Positions 46,687 through 55,541 of a stretch of 64,000 nucleotides of DNA are shown piece after piece (within the stretch, counting starts at the first letter, position 1; each line of letters begins with the position of its first letter). Source of the stretch: Sphingomonas sp. (GTDB taxonomy: Bacteria > Pseudomonadota > Alphaproteobacteria > Sphingomonadales > Sphingomonadaceae); assembly GCA_017304655.1 (NCBI GenBank), contig JAFKLY010000004.1, positions 62,001 to 126,000 on the forward strand. Direction: 5' to 3'. The translations under genes were made by a program, and so were the position numbers. The notes under the pieces are model-generated. The model ran no database searches and was not told the origin of the DNA. It saw nothing but the letters and a program-made list of their open reading frames with translations.

Positions 46687-48276
46687 ATGCAGATTGTCGA
46701 GACACTGAATGAAGGCCTGAAGCGCGCCTATACCCTGACGCTGACCGCCAAGGACATCGACGCGCGCGTCGAAGAGGAAGTGAAGGCCATTGCGCCGCAG
46801 ATTCGCATGCCGGGCTTCCGCCCTGGCAAGGTGCCCTCCAATCTCATCCGCAAGATGCACGGCCCCGCGCTGGCACGCGAGGCGCTGGAGAAGTCGGTGC
46901 GGGACGGTGTCGACACGCTGATCGCGCAGAACAAGCTGCGCCCCGCCATGCAGCCGAGCATCGAACTGTCGCAGGACTATGAGCCGGGCGTGGATGCCGA
47001 AGTGAAGGTTGCGCTGGAAGTTCTCCCGGTCGTTCCGACCCCGAGCATCGACGGGATCAAGCTGGAGCGCCTCGTCGTCGAGGTGGCAGAGGAGCAGGTT
47101 GATGAGGCGGTGCGCCGTCTCGCCGCGCAGAGCCAACGCTATGAAGATGCGCCGGCCAAGGCCAAGGCGAAGGATGGCGACCAGGTCGTCGTGGACTTCG
47201 TCGGCAAGGTCGATGGCGTTGCCTTCGACGGTGGTACCGGCACGGGTATGGCGGTCGTGATCGGCTCCGGCAATCTCATCCCCGGCTTCGAGGAGCAGCT
47301 CGTCGGCGTGAAGGCGGGCGACGAAAAGACCATCAACGTCACCTTCCCTGCTGACTATGGCGCCAAGAACCTTGCCGGCAAGGACGCGACCTTCGATCTC
47401 GTCGTCACCGCCGTTAAGGTGCCGAGCGAGAAGGATGCGGACGACGATTTCGCCAAGCAGCTCGGTCTCGAGAGCCTCGAGAAGCTGCGCGAACTGCTCA
47501 AGGGGCAGCTCGAGCAGGAGCATAATGGCCTCACGCGAACCTTCATGAAGCGTCGTCTGCTCGATCAGCTTGCTGCCGGTCATGATTTCGACGTGCCGCC
47601 GAGCATGGTTGAGGCCGAGTTCAACCAGATCTGGGCACAGCTCGAGCATGAAGCTGGCCATGAGGAAGATCCGGCTGCCGCGCTCGCGGAAATGGAGAAG
47701 GACAAGGACGACTATCGCTCGATCGCCGAGCGTCGCGTTCGTCTGGGTCTGCTCCTCTCGGAGATCGGCCAGGCGAACGGTGTCGAGGTCAGCCAGGCCG
47801 AGATGAACCGCCTGATCGCGCAGGCCGCCCAGCAATATTCGCCGCAGGATCGCGAGCGCTTCGTGCAATATGTGCAGAGCGAGCCGATGGCCGCTGCCCA
47901 GCTGCGCGCGCCGCTCTATGAGGACAAGGTCGTCGACTTCCTGTTCGACAAGGCCGAGATCACCGAACGCACCGTCGAGCGCGCCGATCTGGAAGCGGCG
48001 ATCGAGAGCGAGGACGGCGATCTGCACGTCCATGGTCCCGATTGCGGCCATGACCACCACGGTCATGACCACAAGCCGGCCAAGAAGGCGGCGGCGAAAA
48101 AGCCTGTAGCGAAGACCGCCGAGGCTGAGGCGCCTGCGGAGGAGGCCAAGAAGGCTCCTGCCAAGAAGCCCGCGGCAAAGAAGGCTGCCGCCGACGACAA
48201 GGCCGCTCCGGCTGAGGAAGCCGCTCCGGCCAAGAAGCCTGCCGCCAAGAAGAAGCCGGCCAAGGCCGAAGGCTGA
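46687..48276 (+). CDS. tig: trigger factor with extended His- and Lys/Ala-rich tail
   Basis: 529-aa ribosome-associated chaperone and prolyl isomerase. MQIVETLNEGLKRAYTLTL, then the ribosome-docking loop GFRPGKVP, an FKBP-type domain (GDQVVVDFVGKVDGVAFDGG..), and the helical SurA-like arms follow in order. Residues 447-529 extend past the E. coli end (432 aa): first a His cluster (HVHGPDCGHDHHGHDH, seven His in 16 residues), then a Lys-Ala-Pro-rich tail ending KKKPAKAEG. The start is ATG 46687; the in-frame TTG at 46675 is less likely. Normal genomic position ahead of clpP-clpX. Confidence 0.97.
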   Translation: MQIVETLNEGLKRAYTLTLTAKDIDARVEEEVKAIAPQIRMPGFRPGKVPSNLIRKMHGPALAREALEKSVRDGVDTLIAQNKLRPAMQPSIELSQDYEPGVDAEVKVALEVLPVVPTPSIDGIKLERLVVEVAEEQVDEAVRRLAAQSQRYEDAPAKAKAKDGDQVVVDFVGKVDGVAFDGGTGTGMAVVIGSGNLIPGFEEQLVGVKAGDEKTINVTFPADYGAKNLAGKDATFDLVVTAVKVPSEKDADDDFAKQLGLESLEKLRELLKGQLEQEHNGLTRTFMKRRLLDQLAAGHDFDVPPSMVEAEFNQIWAQLEHEAGHEEDPAAALAEMEKDKDDYRSIAERRVRLGLLLSEIGQANGVEVSQAEMNRLIAQAAQQYSPQDRERFVQYVQSEPMAAAQLRAPLYEDKVVDFLFDKAEITERTVERADLEAAIESEDGDLHVHGPDCGHDHHGHDHKPAKKAAAKKPVAKTAEAEAPAEEAKKAPAKKPAAKKAAADDKAAPAEEAAPAKKPAAKKKPAKAEG

Positions 48277-48287
48277 CGCGAGCCTGC

Positions 48288-49250
48288 ATGAGCACGCCAT
48301 CCCCCTCCGGCAAGTTACCCTTGCCGGAGGCGTTGCGCGTGGCGGTTTTGCTGCCATGCTATAATGAAGCTGCGGCTATCGGTCAGACCGTGGCGCAGTT
48401 TGCCCAGGCTCTGCCCGGTGCGACAGTTTACGTGTTCGATAATAACAGTTCCGATGACAGCGTGGCGGTTGCCGAAGCCGCCGGCGCTGTTGTCCGCCAT
48501 GTGCGTCAGCAGGGTAAGGGACATGTCGTTCGCCGCATGTTCGCTGACGTCGATGCCGATGTTTACGTGATGGCCGATGGCGATGCGACCTATGAAGCCG
48601 CTGCCGCGCCAGCGCTGGTGGGTTTGATGCTCTCCGATCAGCTCGATATGGTCGTGGGTGCCCGCAAGTCTGAAGTGGAAGAAGCCTATCGGCGTGGCCA
48701 CCGGTTCGGCAACCGTCTGCTGACTGGGCTTTTACGGCGCCTTTTTGGGCGGAGTTTCACGGACATTCTGTCGGGCTACCGGGTTTTTTCGCGCCGTTTC
48801 GTAAAGAGCTTTCCGGTTCTGTCTGGCGGGTTCGAGATCGAAACCGAAATGTCGGTTCATGCTCTCGAATTGCGCATGCCTGTCGGAGAATTGGTAACGG
48901 CCTACGCTGCGCGGCCAGAGGGGTCGCATTCTAAACTCAGCACCTATCGCGATGGCTGGCGAATTTTATTCATGATGATCCAACTCTATCGCGTTGAGCG
49001 GCCGCTCTCTTTCTTTGGTATCATTGGGGGATTGATCGCATTCGTCGGTATCTTGCTCGGAATTCCGGTCGTTGCGACCTACCTGGAGACGGGGTTGGTG
49101 CCGCGGTTTCCAACAGTCATGGGGATCGTAGGCATGGGACTGCTGGCCGCTCTCAATTTCATGACCGGCCTTATTCTCGATACGGTGACTCATGGTCGAC
49201 AGGAAGTGAAGCGCCTTGCCTATCTTTCTTACCCAGCGCCGCAGGGCTGA
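48288..49250 (+). CDS. family 2 glycosyltransferase with C-terminal membrane helices
   Basis: 320 aa. RVAVLLPCYNEAAAIGQTVAQFAQ opens a GT-A domain, with FDNNSSDDS and YVMADGDATY (D-x-D) for nucleotide-sugar binding, and FTDILSGYRVFSRR in the acceptor region. Two C-terminal helices (FFGIIGGLIAFVGILLGIPVV and VMGIVGMGLLAALNFM) anchor it, as in dolichol/polyprenyl-phosphate sugar synthases of the GtrB/DPM kind. It probably moves a sugar to polyprenyl phosphate. Start ATG 48288, 11 bp after tig; gene order places it between tig and clpP. Confidence 0.88.
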   Translation: MSTPSPSGKLPLPEALRVAVLLPCYNEAAAIGQTVAQFAQALPGATVYVFDNNSSDDSVAVAEAAGAVVRHVRQQGKGHVVRRMFADVDADVYVMADGDATYEAAAAPALVGLMLSDQLDMVVGARKSEVEEAYRRGHRFGNRLLTGLLRRLFGRSFTDILSGYRVFSRRFVKSFPVLSGGFEIETEMSVHALELRMPVGELVTAYAARPEGSHSKLSTYRDGWRILFMMIQLYRVERPLSFFGIIGGLIAFVGILLGIPVVATYLETGLVPRFPTVMGIVGMGLLAALNFMTGLILDTVTHGRQEVKRLAYLSYPAPQG

Positions 49251-49323
49251 CGGACCATCATTTCTTAAATCAATGCCGGTAATCCGGCAGGCCTGATGAA
49301 TGTTTTCTGGGAAAACAGATCGT

Positions 49324-50481
49324 ATGACGCTTGAGGCGGCCAAGCCGAAGCACCGTTATGTGGCGCTGGACAGTCTGCGCGGAGTTTGCGCATGTATGGT
49401 CGTGCTGCTTCACTTTGTCACGCAAGGGCACATTGCGAGCCTGTCGATCGTCAAGCATGGCTTCCTGTTCGTCGATTTCTTCTTCGTGCTGTCCGGCTTC
49501 GTGATCGGATCGAGCTATGGCGACAGACTGGCACAGGGCTTTTCGATCGGCCGGTTCATGTGGTTGCGCCTCGGGCGGATCTACCCGTTGCACGTTGTGA
49601 TGCTGATCGCGTTTCTCGCGTTCGAGCTGTTCTTCGCCTATTTTATGCCGAATGCGGCGGCGCGCGCACCTTTTACCGACAGCTTCTCGCTGGACAGCCT
49701 CGCGCAGTCCCTGTTTCTGGTGCAGATTTTCTTCGGTCCAGACGCGACGCCATGGAATGGTCCGAGCTGGTCGATCGCGGCGGAGCTCTGGACCTATCTG
49801 ATCTTTGCGCTGCTGCTGCGCTTCGGTCGACGGGCGCTTGTGCCGGTGAGCCTGGTGATTGCGGTCGCTTCGCCGCTGATCCTCGCGGCGCTGACCGATC
49901 GCTATATTAACGTGTTTCACGATGGCGCGCTGGTTCGCTGCCTGTTCGGCTTCTCGCTCGGGATGATCGGTTGGCGGTGCACGGCCTTCGTTCAGTCGGT
50001 CGCTTTGCCGAACTGGGCCGATCATCTGCTCGAGATTGTCATCGTGCTGGCAACGGGTGTTCTTGTCTCGGTTGCAGGTGCTGGGCCGCTCTCGCTCGTT
50101 GCGCCCTATATTTTCTTCCTGGCCGTTCTGATCTTTTCACGCGAGCGGGGGCTGGTGAGCGCCTTGCTCAAGCTCTCGCCGTTCGTGCTGGTCGGCACAC
50201 TGTCCTATTCGATCTACATGATCCACGTCTTCCTCTACTATCGCCTGATGAACGGGCTCAGCCTGCTCGACCGCGTGACGGGGCAAGGGATCATCGTGAC
50301 CGAGGATGGGCACAATCTGATTGGTGGAGGCGCCCTGTTCGGCGATGTGATGACGCTGTTGTTCCTCGGATTCGTGATTTTCTGCGCCTACATCAGCTAT
50401 CGGTTCATCGAACTGCCGGGCCAGAATTACGCAAAGAGCGTGGCGGGAAAGTTCCGGGTCCCGGCGACCGCGACACCTTGA
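49324..50481 (+). CDS. acyltransferase family 3 membrane protein
   Basis: 385 aa from ATG 49324 with GGAAAA upstream; the in-frame ATG at 49300 would add eight residues. YVALDSLRGVCACMVVLLHF is the N-terminal signature of the OafA/NodX type acyltransferases, including the catalytic His in the first helix; about ten hydrophobic helices follow, with YSIYMIHVFLYYRL near the end. These enzymes O-acetylate surface sugars on the outer side of the inner membrane. The acceptor is not determined. It is separated from clpP by 68 bp. Confidence 0.9.
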   Translation: MTLEAAKPKHRYVALDSLRGVCACMVVLLHFVTQGHIASLSIVKHGFLFVDFFFVLSGFVIGSSYGDRLAQGFSIGRFMWLRLGRIYPLHVVMLIAFLAFELFFAYFMPNAAARAPFTDSFSLDSLAQSLFLVQIFFGPDATPWNGPSWSIAAELWTYLIFALLLRFGRRALVPVSLVIAVASPLILAALTDRYINVFHDGALVRCLFGFSLGMIGWRCTAFVQSVALPNWADHLLEIVIVLATGVLVSVAGAGPLSLVAPYIFFLAVLIFSRERGLVSALLKLSPFVLVGTLSYSIYMIHVFLYYRLMNGLSLLDRVTGQGIIVTEDGHNLIGGGALFGDVMTLLFLGFVIFCAYISYRFIELPGQNYAKSVAGKFRVPATATP

Positions 50482-50505
50482 ACTCGGTCGGCAAACGTCC
50501 GATGT
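50477..50505 (+). promoter_or_regulatory. possible RpoH-type promoter for clpP
   Basis: CTTGAA at 50477-50482 and CCGATGT at 50499-50505, 16 nt apart, 45 bp upstream of the clpP ATG. The pair resembles heat-shock sigma consensus (CTTGAA and CCCCATNT). It overlaps the stop of the acyltransferase gene. Weak support. Confidence 0.3.
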
Positions 50506-50549
50506 AGGCGCTCGCAAGGGCCATCACCGTCAACTCACGAAAGAAGATC

Positions 50550-51185
50550 ATGACTCACACACCTTTCGACCCGATTGGCGCACTCGTTCCCATCGTCATC
50601 GAGCAGTCCAACCGGGGCGAGCGCAGCTTCGATATCTATTCCCGCCTGCTGCGGGAGCGGATCATTTTCGTGACCGGCCAGGTCGAGGACCACATGGCCT
50701 CGCTCATCGTCGCCCAGCTGCTCTTTCTGGAGTCCGAGAACCCCAAGAAGGACATCTGGATGTACATCAACTCGCCCGGCGGCGTTGTGACCAGCGGCAT
50801 GGCGATCCACGATACCATGAAGTACATCCGCCCCAAGGTGGGCACGGTGTGCATCGGCCAGGCGGCCTCGATGGGCAGCTTCCTGCTCGCCGCCGGCGAA
50901 CCCGGTATGCGCTTTGCGCTCAGCAACGCGCGCATCATGGTCCACCAGCCTTCGGGCGGCGCGCAGGGCATGGCCAGCGACATCGAGATTCAGGCCAAGG
51001 AAATCCTGCGCATCAAGCGCCGCCTCAACGATCTCTATGTCAAATATACCGGCAAGACGCTGCCTGAGGTCGAGGCCGCGATGGACCGCGATACCTTCCT
51101 GGAAGCCGAGGAAGCCAAGGCGTTCGGCCTTGTCGATGAGGTGTATGACAAGCGGCCCGGCGCCTCGGAAGAGCCGACGGCCTGA
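50550..51185 (+). CDS. clpP: ClpP protease proteolytic subunit
   Basis: 211-aa serine peptidase that forms the tetradecameric chamber of ClpXP/ClpAP. The catalytic triad is visible: Ser107 in GQAASMGSF, His132 in IMVHQPSGG, and Asp181 in [24 protein letters not shown] is the oxyanion/handle region. The N-terminus has a short propeptide-like stretch before [18 protein letters not shown]. It is followed 218 bp later by its ATPase partner clpX. Confidence 0.98.
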   Translation: MTHTPFDPIGALVPIVIEQSNRGERSFDIYSRLLRERIIFVTGQVEDHMASLIVAQLLFLESENPKKDIWMYINSPGGVVTSGMAIHDTMKYIRPKVGTVCIGQAASMGSFLLAAGEPGMRFALSNARIMVHQPSGGAQGMASDIEIQAKEILRIKRRLNDLYVKYTGKTLPEVEAAMDRDTFLEAEEAKAFGLVDEVYDKRPGASEEPTA

Positions 51186-51403
51186 GCCGAGAGGTGGTGA
51201 GCGGGCCGTTTCGCGGTCCGCCCATTGCATTGCTGATATCCGGCCCCATCTACGGCCTTGCCTCTGGCAACCGCAAATTTACGTTAATCGGCGACAGTTT
51301 CGCCACTTGTGGTGTGGCAAGATCCCGGTTTAGGATAGAGCCATGGGGCCAAGCTGCCCGGCCATCGCGATCCTGTCGCGGCCCGGGCGAAGAAAGGCGT
51401 TGA

Positions 51404-52675
51404 ATGACCAAGCTGACCGGATCGGACTCCAAGAGTACGCTTTACTGCTCGTTCTGCGGCAAGTCGCAGCACGAAGTGCGCAAGCTGATCGCCGGACCGA
51501 CCGTTTTCATCTGCGACGAGTGTGTCGAGCTCTGCAACGACATCATTCGCGAGGAAACCAAGGGCGGTCTTGTCGGCCGGAAGGAAGGCGGCGTGCCGAC
51601 GCCGCAGGCGATTTGCGACGTGCTCAATGATTATGTGATTGGCCAGAAGCGCGCCAAGCGAGTGCTCTCCGTGGCTGTCCACAATCACTACAAGCGTCTG
51701 GAGCATGGCGCCAAGGCCGGTGATGTCGAGCTTGCCAAGTCCAACATCCTGCTCGTCGGCCCGACCGGCTGCGGCAAGACCCTGCTCGCGCAGACGCTGG
51801 CCAAGACCTTCGACGTGCCGTTCACCATGGCGGATGCGACGACGCTCACCGAGGCTGGCTATGTCGGTGAGGACGTTGAGAACATCATTCTCAAGCTGCT
51901 GCAGGCCAGCGACTATAATGTCGAAAAGGCCCAGCGCGGCATCGTCTATATCGACGAGATCGACAAGATCAGCCGCAAGGCCGAAAATCCCTCGATCACG
52001 CGCGATGTGTCGGGCGAGGGCGTTCAGCAGGCGCTGCTCAAGCTGATGGAGGGCACGACGGCTTCCGTACCGCCGCAGGGCGGTCGCAAGCATCCGCAGC
52101 AGGAATTCCTGCAGGTCGACACGACGAATATCCTGTTCATCTGCGGTGGCGCCTTCGCGGGCCTCGAGAAGATCATCGGCGATCGCCTGGAAGGCAAGTC
52201 GATCGGCTTCGGCGCGCATGTCGCTGCGCCCGAGGAGCGCCGCACCGGCGAACTGCTCAAGCAGAGCGAACCGGAGGACCTGCTCAAGTTCGGACTCATC
52301 CCTGAGTTCGTTGGCCGCTTGCCGGTCATCGCCACGCTCGAGGATCTGGATATCGCCGCGCTGGTGCAGATCCTGACGGAGCCGAAGAACGCGCTGGTGA
52401 AGCAGTATCGCAAGCTGTTCGAGCTTGAGGATGTCGAGCTGACCTTCACGGACGAGGCGCTGACCGCGATTGCGCAGCGCGCGATCGAGCGCAAGACTGG
52501 CGCGCGCGGCCTGCGATCGATCATCGAGGCGATCCTGCTCGACACCATGTTCGATCTGCCTGCCATGGAAGGCGTGACTGAGGTGGTGGTCGACAAGGAC
52601 GTGGTCGAAGGCCGCAAGGAGCCGGTCCGCGTCTTTGAAGAGAAGCAGCGCAAGGCCGGCGGCGACGCTGCCTGA
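51404..52675 (+). CDS. clpX: ClpX unfoldase ATPase
   Basis: 423 aa. N-terminal Cys4 zinc domain (Cys15, 18, 37, 40), Walker A GPTGCGKT at 119-126, Walker [11 protein letters not shown], and the sensor/arginine-finger region with [21 protein letters not shown]. It unfolds tagged proteins and feeds them to ClpP; in alphaproteobacteria ClpXP destroys cell-cycle regulators such as CtrA, in keeping with CcrM being present. The ATG at 51404 follows AAGG. I see nothing in the 218 bp between clpP and clpX beyond ordinary spacer. Confidence 0.98.
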   Translation: MTKLTGSDSKSTLYCSFCGKSQHEVRKLIAGPTVFICDECVELCNDIIREETKGGLVGRKEGGVPTPQAICDVLNDYVIGQKRAKRVLSVAVHNHYKRLEHGAKAGDVELAKSNILLVGPTGCGKTLLAQTLAKTFDVPFTMADATTLTEAGYVGEDVENIILKLLQASDYNVEKAQRGIVYIDEIDKISRKAENPSITRDVSGEGVQQALLKLMEGTTASVPPQGGRKHPQQEFLQVDTTNILFICGGAFAGLEKIIGDRLEGKSIGFGAHVAAPEERRTGELLKQSEPEDLLKFGLIPEFVGRLPVIATLEDLDIAALVQILTEPKNALVKQYRKLFELEDVELTFTDEALTAIAQRAIERKTGARGLRSIIEAILLDTMFDLPAMEGVTEVVVDKDVVEGRKEPVRVFEEKQRKAGGDAA

Positions 52676-52700
52676 CGAGCCAGGCTGTCTGAAGATTTAG

Positions 52701-52736
52701 AAAGGCCCCCGGCTTATGCGCGGGGGCCTTTCTTGT
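52701..52736 (+). terminator. intrinsic terminator after clpX
   Basis: An 11-bp stem AAAGGCCCCCG / CGGGGGCCTTT (52701-52711, 52721-52731) with a 9-nt loop, running into a T-rich stretch (TCTTGTTT). It lies 26 bp after the clpX stop and faces the 3' end of the minus-strand glycosyltransferase, so it can serve both. Confidence 0.85.
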
Positions 52737-52765
52737 TTCGGGGGATGAGACCCGGCCGCAGCGTG

Positions 52766-53971
52766 TCAGTTCGCTGCGGTTTCCCGGAACATGGTGAGCA
52801 ATTGCCGGGCCTGCTTGTGCAGATCATGCCGTTCCTCAACGCGTCGACGCCCTTCTGCGCCTAGGGCAGCGCGTTCGGCAGGCGTCATGCGCATGACATC
52901 GCGTAATGCGCGTGCGATTGCATCTTCGTCGCCCGGCGCGAAGATCCAGCCACAGCCCGCATCGACCAGCTCCGGAATACCGGCAATGGTCGTGGTGATG
53001 ACCGGACGACCAATGGCCAGCGCCTCCATGATCCCAATGGGCAGGCCCTCCGCATAGCTCGGCAACAGCATGGCGCGGCCGGCCAGCAGCTGCTCGCGCA
53101 CATAGGCGCCCGTGCCCCAGCCATGGATGATGACATGCTTCTCGACGCCATGGGCGGCAATTGCGGCCCGGATCGCATCTTCGTCCTCGCCGCCGCCGAT
53201 CAGTTCCACTTCCAGATCGGGAAACTCGCTGACGACCTGCGCCACCGCCGGGGGGATGTGGACCTGCCCCTTGTTGGCGCAAAGACGGCCGATGCAGATG
53301 ATCCGGCTACTTTCGGGCGGCTGGGGATCAAAGGGGAAGCCGTCGAGATCGATCCCGCAATGCACGATGCGGATCTTGTCCGCGCTTTCCGGGGCCTCCT
53401 GCGCGATGCGATCGCGGCAATAGCGCGTAATCGCGATGATGAAGGCGGCGTCGCGGGCTTTCTCTGTGATCGAGAGGGCCGCCGGTTCGCCGGGCACCAA
53501 CTCGTCCGGGCCGTGGACGGTGAAGCTGTAGGAAGGGCCGCCAAGACGCCGGGCGAACATCGCGACTGTGGTTGCATTGGTCGAGAAGTGGGTGTGGACA
53601 TGATCGATGCCGGCCCTGGTCACGCGCCGGTAGAAAGCGAGCGCTTCGATCAGGTAGGCGACATGCTGGACGAACTTCCGGTCCGCGTTGCGCCAGACAC
53701 GCCACCAGAGCGGCAGGAGCTGCAGAACGCGGAGCGGGTGGCGGAGCACGGTCAGCAGCACGTCGATGAGCAGCGCAGCCTTGCTGCCGGTCAGAATGTA
53801 ATGCGTGCGCTCCTGCTCGGCGATATCGTCCGGGTCGACCAAAGTGCCGTCCCAGTAGCGCAGAGCATAGCGGTCAACAGGCTGTCCCGCAGCCTCGATC
53901 GCCGCGATTTCTCGCCGGATGAAGGTGGTGCTGATGAGCGGATAGGCATTGAGCAGATAGGCGAGCTTCAT
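52766..53971 (-). CDS. GT4-type glycosyltransferase
   Basis: 401 aa. MKLAYLLNAYPLISTTFIRREIAAIEAAG is the N-terminus typical of GT4 enzymes that build colanic-acid-like or capsular polysaccharides; DHVHTHFSTNATTVAMFARRLGGPSYSFTVHGPDEL, IVHCGIDLDGFPF, IICIGRLCANKGQ and YAEGLPIGIMEALAIGRPVI follow. The last holds the E-x7-E nucleotide-sugar site. The first 40 residues end in YWDGTLVDPDD. It is a single gene facing clpX, after the shared terminator. Confidence 0.92.
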   Translation of the reverse strand: MKLAYLLNAYPLISTTFIRREIAAIEAAGQPVDRYALRYWDGTLVDPDDIAEQERTHYILTGSKAALLIDVLLTVLRHPLRVLQLLPLWWRVWRNADRKFVQHVAYLIEALAFYRRVTRAGIDHVHTHFSTNATTVAMFARRLGGPSYSFTVHGPDELVPGEPAALSITEKARDAAFIIAITRYCRDRIAQEAPESADKIRIVHCGIDLDGFPFDPQPPESSRIICIGRLCANKGQVHIPPAVAQVVSEFPDLEVELIGGGEDEDAIRAAIAAHGVEKHVIIHGWGTGAYVREQLLAGRAMLLPSYAEGLPIGIMEALAIGRPVITTTIAGIPELVDAGCGWIFAPGDEDAIARALRDVMRMTPAERAALGAEGRRRVEERHDLHKQARQLLTMFRETAAN

Positions 53972-54676
53972 GGGACCGCGGTGACGCCCTGCTGGAAAAG
54001 ATGCCGTTGCTCATGGGGCGTGAGCCCTCGCGCTGTCAACTCGGCTAACCTTGAATGCGCCGCGGGAGACATTCAAGCCAAAGACGGCGCAGTGAGCACT
54101 GCGCCGTCATAATCAAGCTAAGTGAGAAAAGTGGCTCCCCCAATAGTCCTCATTGCGAATTTCTTTAGGATTCCAACTCTCGAAGCCAGGAAATTGATCA
54201 CGAGATATCGGGCCGCATTTAAAAATGCAGCCTGATTGTTTCGAAAGGTGCACCCATTATTCAACAATGCTGCCCTTTCTGGCTCGATGGGCCGCATGTA
54301 GATTTGATATATTGGATTGAAGGGAGACTATTCTCTTGCATTCATGGGTCGTCGTAAGGTCCAACTGGTTCAGCACTCGATGATGAGTAGCGCGGCTAAT
54401 CTCGGTAAGATCCGAATGAGGAGTGAGATCAGCGGTTCATCACCCCCGAGTGTGTGGCGCGACTGGGCGTTAGTTCGACTATCAACCGGTATGGCTCACT
54501 GAATCGAAGCGCTCAATAGGGAGGGCAATGCAGTGCCGCTTTTCGGCATTCAGCAGTATATTTCTATGCCTACCGACCAGCGTGGCCCTGCTACGCCGAT
54601 CGCTGCGGATGGTGGGTCCTGCCGGCAACCAGACTTCGGCGCGGTGAGCGGCGCTACGAGAGCAACGAACCCCCGA
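53972..54676. other. 705-bp stretch without a supportable gene, AT-richer than surroundings
   Basis: Apart from the hairpin at 54083-54108, the interval holds a small hairpin GCATTT-AA-AAATGC (54215-54228) and a GGGCCGCAT word that occurs twice (about 54210 and 54290). Open frames on the plus strand (54317-54502, 54533-54865) have no good start site or recognisable text. I see no CRISPR-like repeat-spacer pattern. The stretch looks like junction DNA at the start of an accessory region. Confidence 0.6.
54083..54108. terminator. perfect palindromic hairpin
   Basis: GACGGCGCAGTG and CACTGCGCCGTC with AG between: 12-bp arms without mismatch. It lies upstream of the glycosyltransferase (start 53971) and 570 bp beyond the end of the Cas6e-like gene. 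No T-run. It marks the edge where base composition changes. Confidence 0.45.
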
Positions 54677-55420
54677 TCAGATGGTCATCCTGAGCATGCC
54701 ATAGCCGTGCTGCTGGAAATCTCCGATTCCATTGAGCATTTTTTCATAGAGGAGGCCGACGTTCCTCACCTCAATCTGCCCTCGCATGAACGCGGATGGA
54801 GAATTCTTGAGAGGCTGCTCGCACGCAATACCCCCTTCACAGAAAAATGCCTGCTTGAAGGATAGCAGATCGCTGCTCACCAACACGCCGCAGTCCGCCA
54901 GCAGATCCTTTAGATGGTGATGGCAGAAAATCTTGACAGTGGCCTGTGCCGGATCATCCAACAGCTGCTGGGTGAGATCAAAATGGTCATATGCCAGCAA
55001 CGAATCTGCTGCATCCGAAACGGGGCGTATTTTGGTTAGGAAGGATAGGACATCTCCTTCGCGGACAGCCGGTAGATCGGTGCAATAAGCGAGTGTGAAT
55101 TTCATCGCGTTCACGATGTCGCGAGTGCCTCGGCCCGAGCTCGATCGCGAAAGGTCGTTCAGATGAAAGGGTGAGTAGAAGGTGATACTTAGCTTCCGCA
55201 AATGATGCCGTATGTCACAAAAGGCGGCGGGCGCTCGCTCTTCGAGAAGTTCGGCCAGCGCATGGTGGTAAACTAGGCCAGAATCATAGCCGCCCTTCTT
55301 GCATTTTAACCCGCGGGAAAGGCGCCAACGTTCGAACAAACGCTCATCTACGCGAAAAGTGTGCAGATAGGGTGGTGGACCGGCCTCGGAGGAATCAGGC
55401 TTCCTAGAATTCTCTGTCAT
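54677..55420 (-). CDS. solitary Cas6e-like (RAMP-fold) protein, putative RNA endonuclease
   Basis: 247 aa from ATG 55420. Near the N-terminus KKGGYDSGLVYHHALAELLEERAPAAF (His52/His53) resembles the D-x-G-Y-x2-H-x2-L..F-G-x2-A-P-x-P-F stretch of type I-E Cas6 proteins. REGDVLSFLTKIRPV (residues about 120-134) resembles the G-x2-L-x-F-x-L-x2-N-P strand. The C-terminus, GQIEVRNVGLLYEKMLNGIGDFQQHGYGMLRMTI, has the RAMP glycine-rich loop G-x-G-x5-G-x-G after a helix, as in Cas6e. No other cas gene or array is in the window. The call is from pattern similarity only. A longer frame runs to the IS edge but has no better start. It lies downstream of the retropepsin gene, with an IS256 element between. 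Confidence 0.5.
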   Translation of the reverse strand: MTENSRKPDSSEAGPPPYLHTFRVDERLFERWRLSRGLKCKKGGYDSGLVYHHALAELLEERAPAAFCDIRHHLRKLSITFYSPFHLNDLSRSSSGRGTRDIVNAMKFTLAYCTDLPAVREGDVLSFLTKIRPVSDAADSLLAYDHFDLTQQLLDDPAQATVKIFCHHHLKDLLADCGVLVSSDLLSFKQAFFCEGGIACEQPLKNSPSAFMRGQIEVRNVGLLYEKMLNGIGDFQQHGYGMLRMTI

Positions 55421-55541
55421 AGAAGTGACATCTTCCACCGTTTGCCGCCCGGACTCAAGCGACGCGCGCCGAATGTGAGATGCGCACACAACCCGTCTAA
55501 ATGTTTTGGTTCTTCGATGAGTCCCATTGTGCCAGCCCAGA

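Noticed and set aside
46564..48357. 597-residue minus-strand frame, hydrophobic at its N-terminus
   Set aside because: Reverse of tig, running over the tRNA; the apparent hydrophobic run is the complement of Lys/Ala codons.
54317..54502. 61-residue plus-strand frame
   Set aside because: No ribosome site or recognisable sequence; composition like the surrounding spacer.
53972..54676. CRISPR array associated with the Cas6e-like gene
   Set aside because: Searched by eye for repeated 25-40-nt units and GC-rich I-E-like hairpins; only a 9-nt word occurs twice.
54533..54865. 110-residue plus-strand frame
   Set aside because: Overlaps the Cas6e-like gene on the other strand, no convincing ribosome site, no known text.
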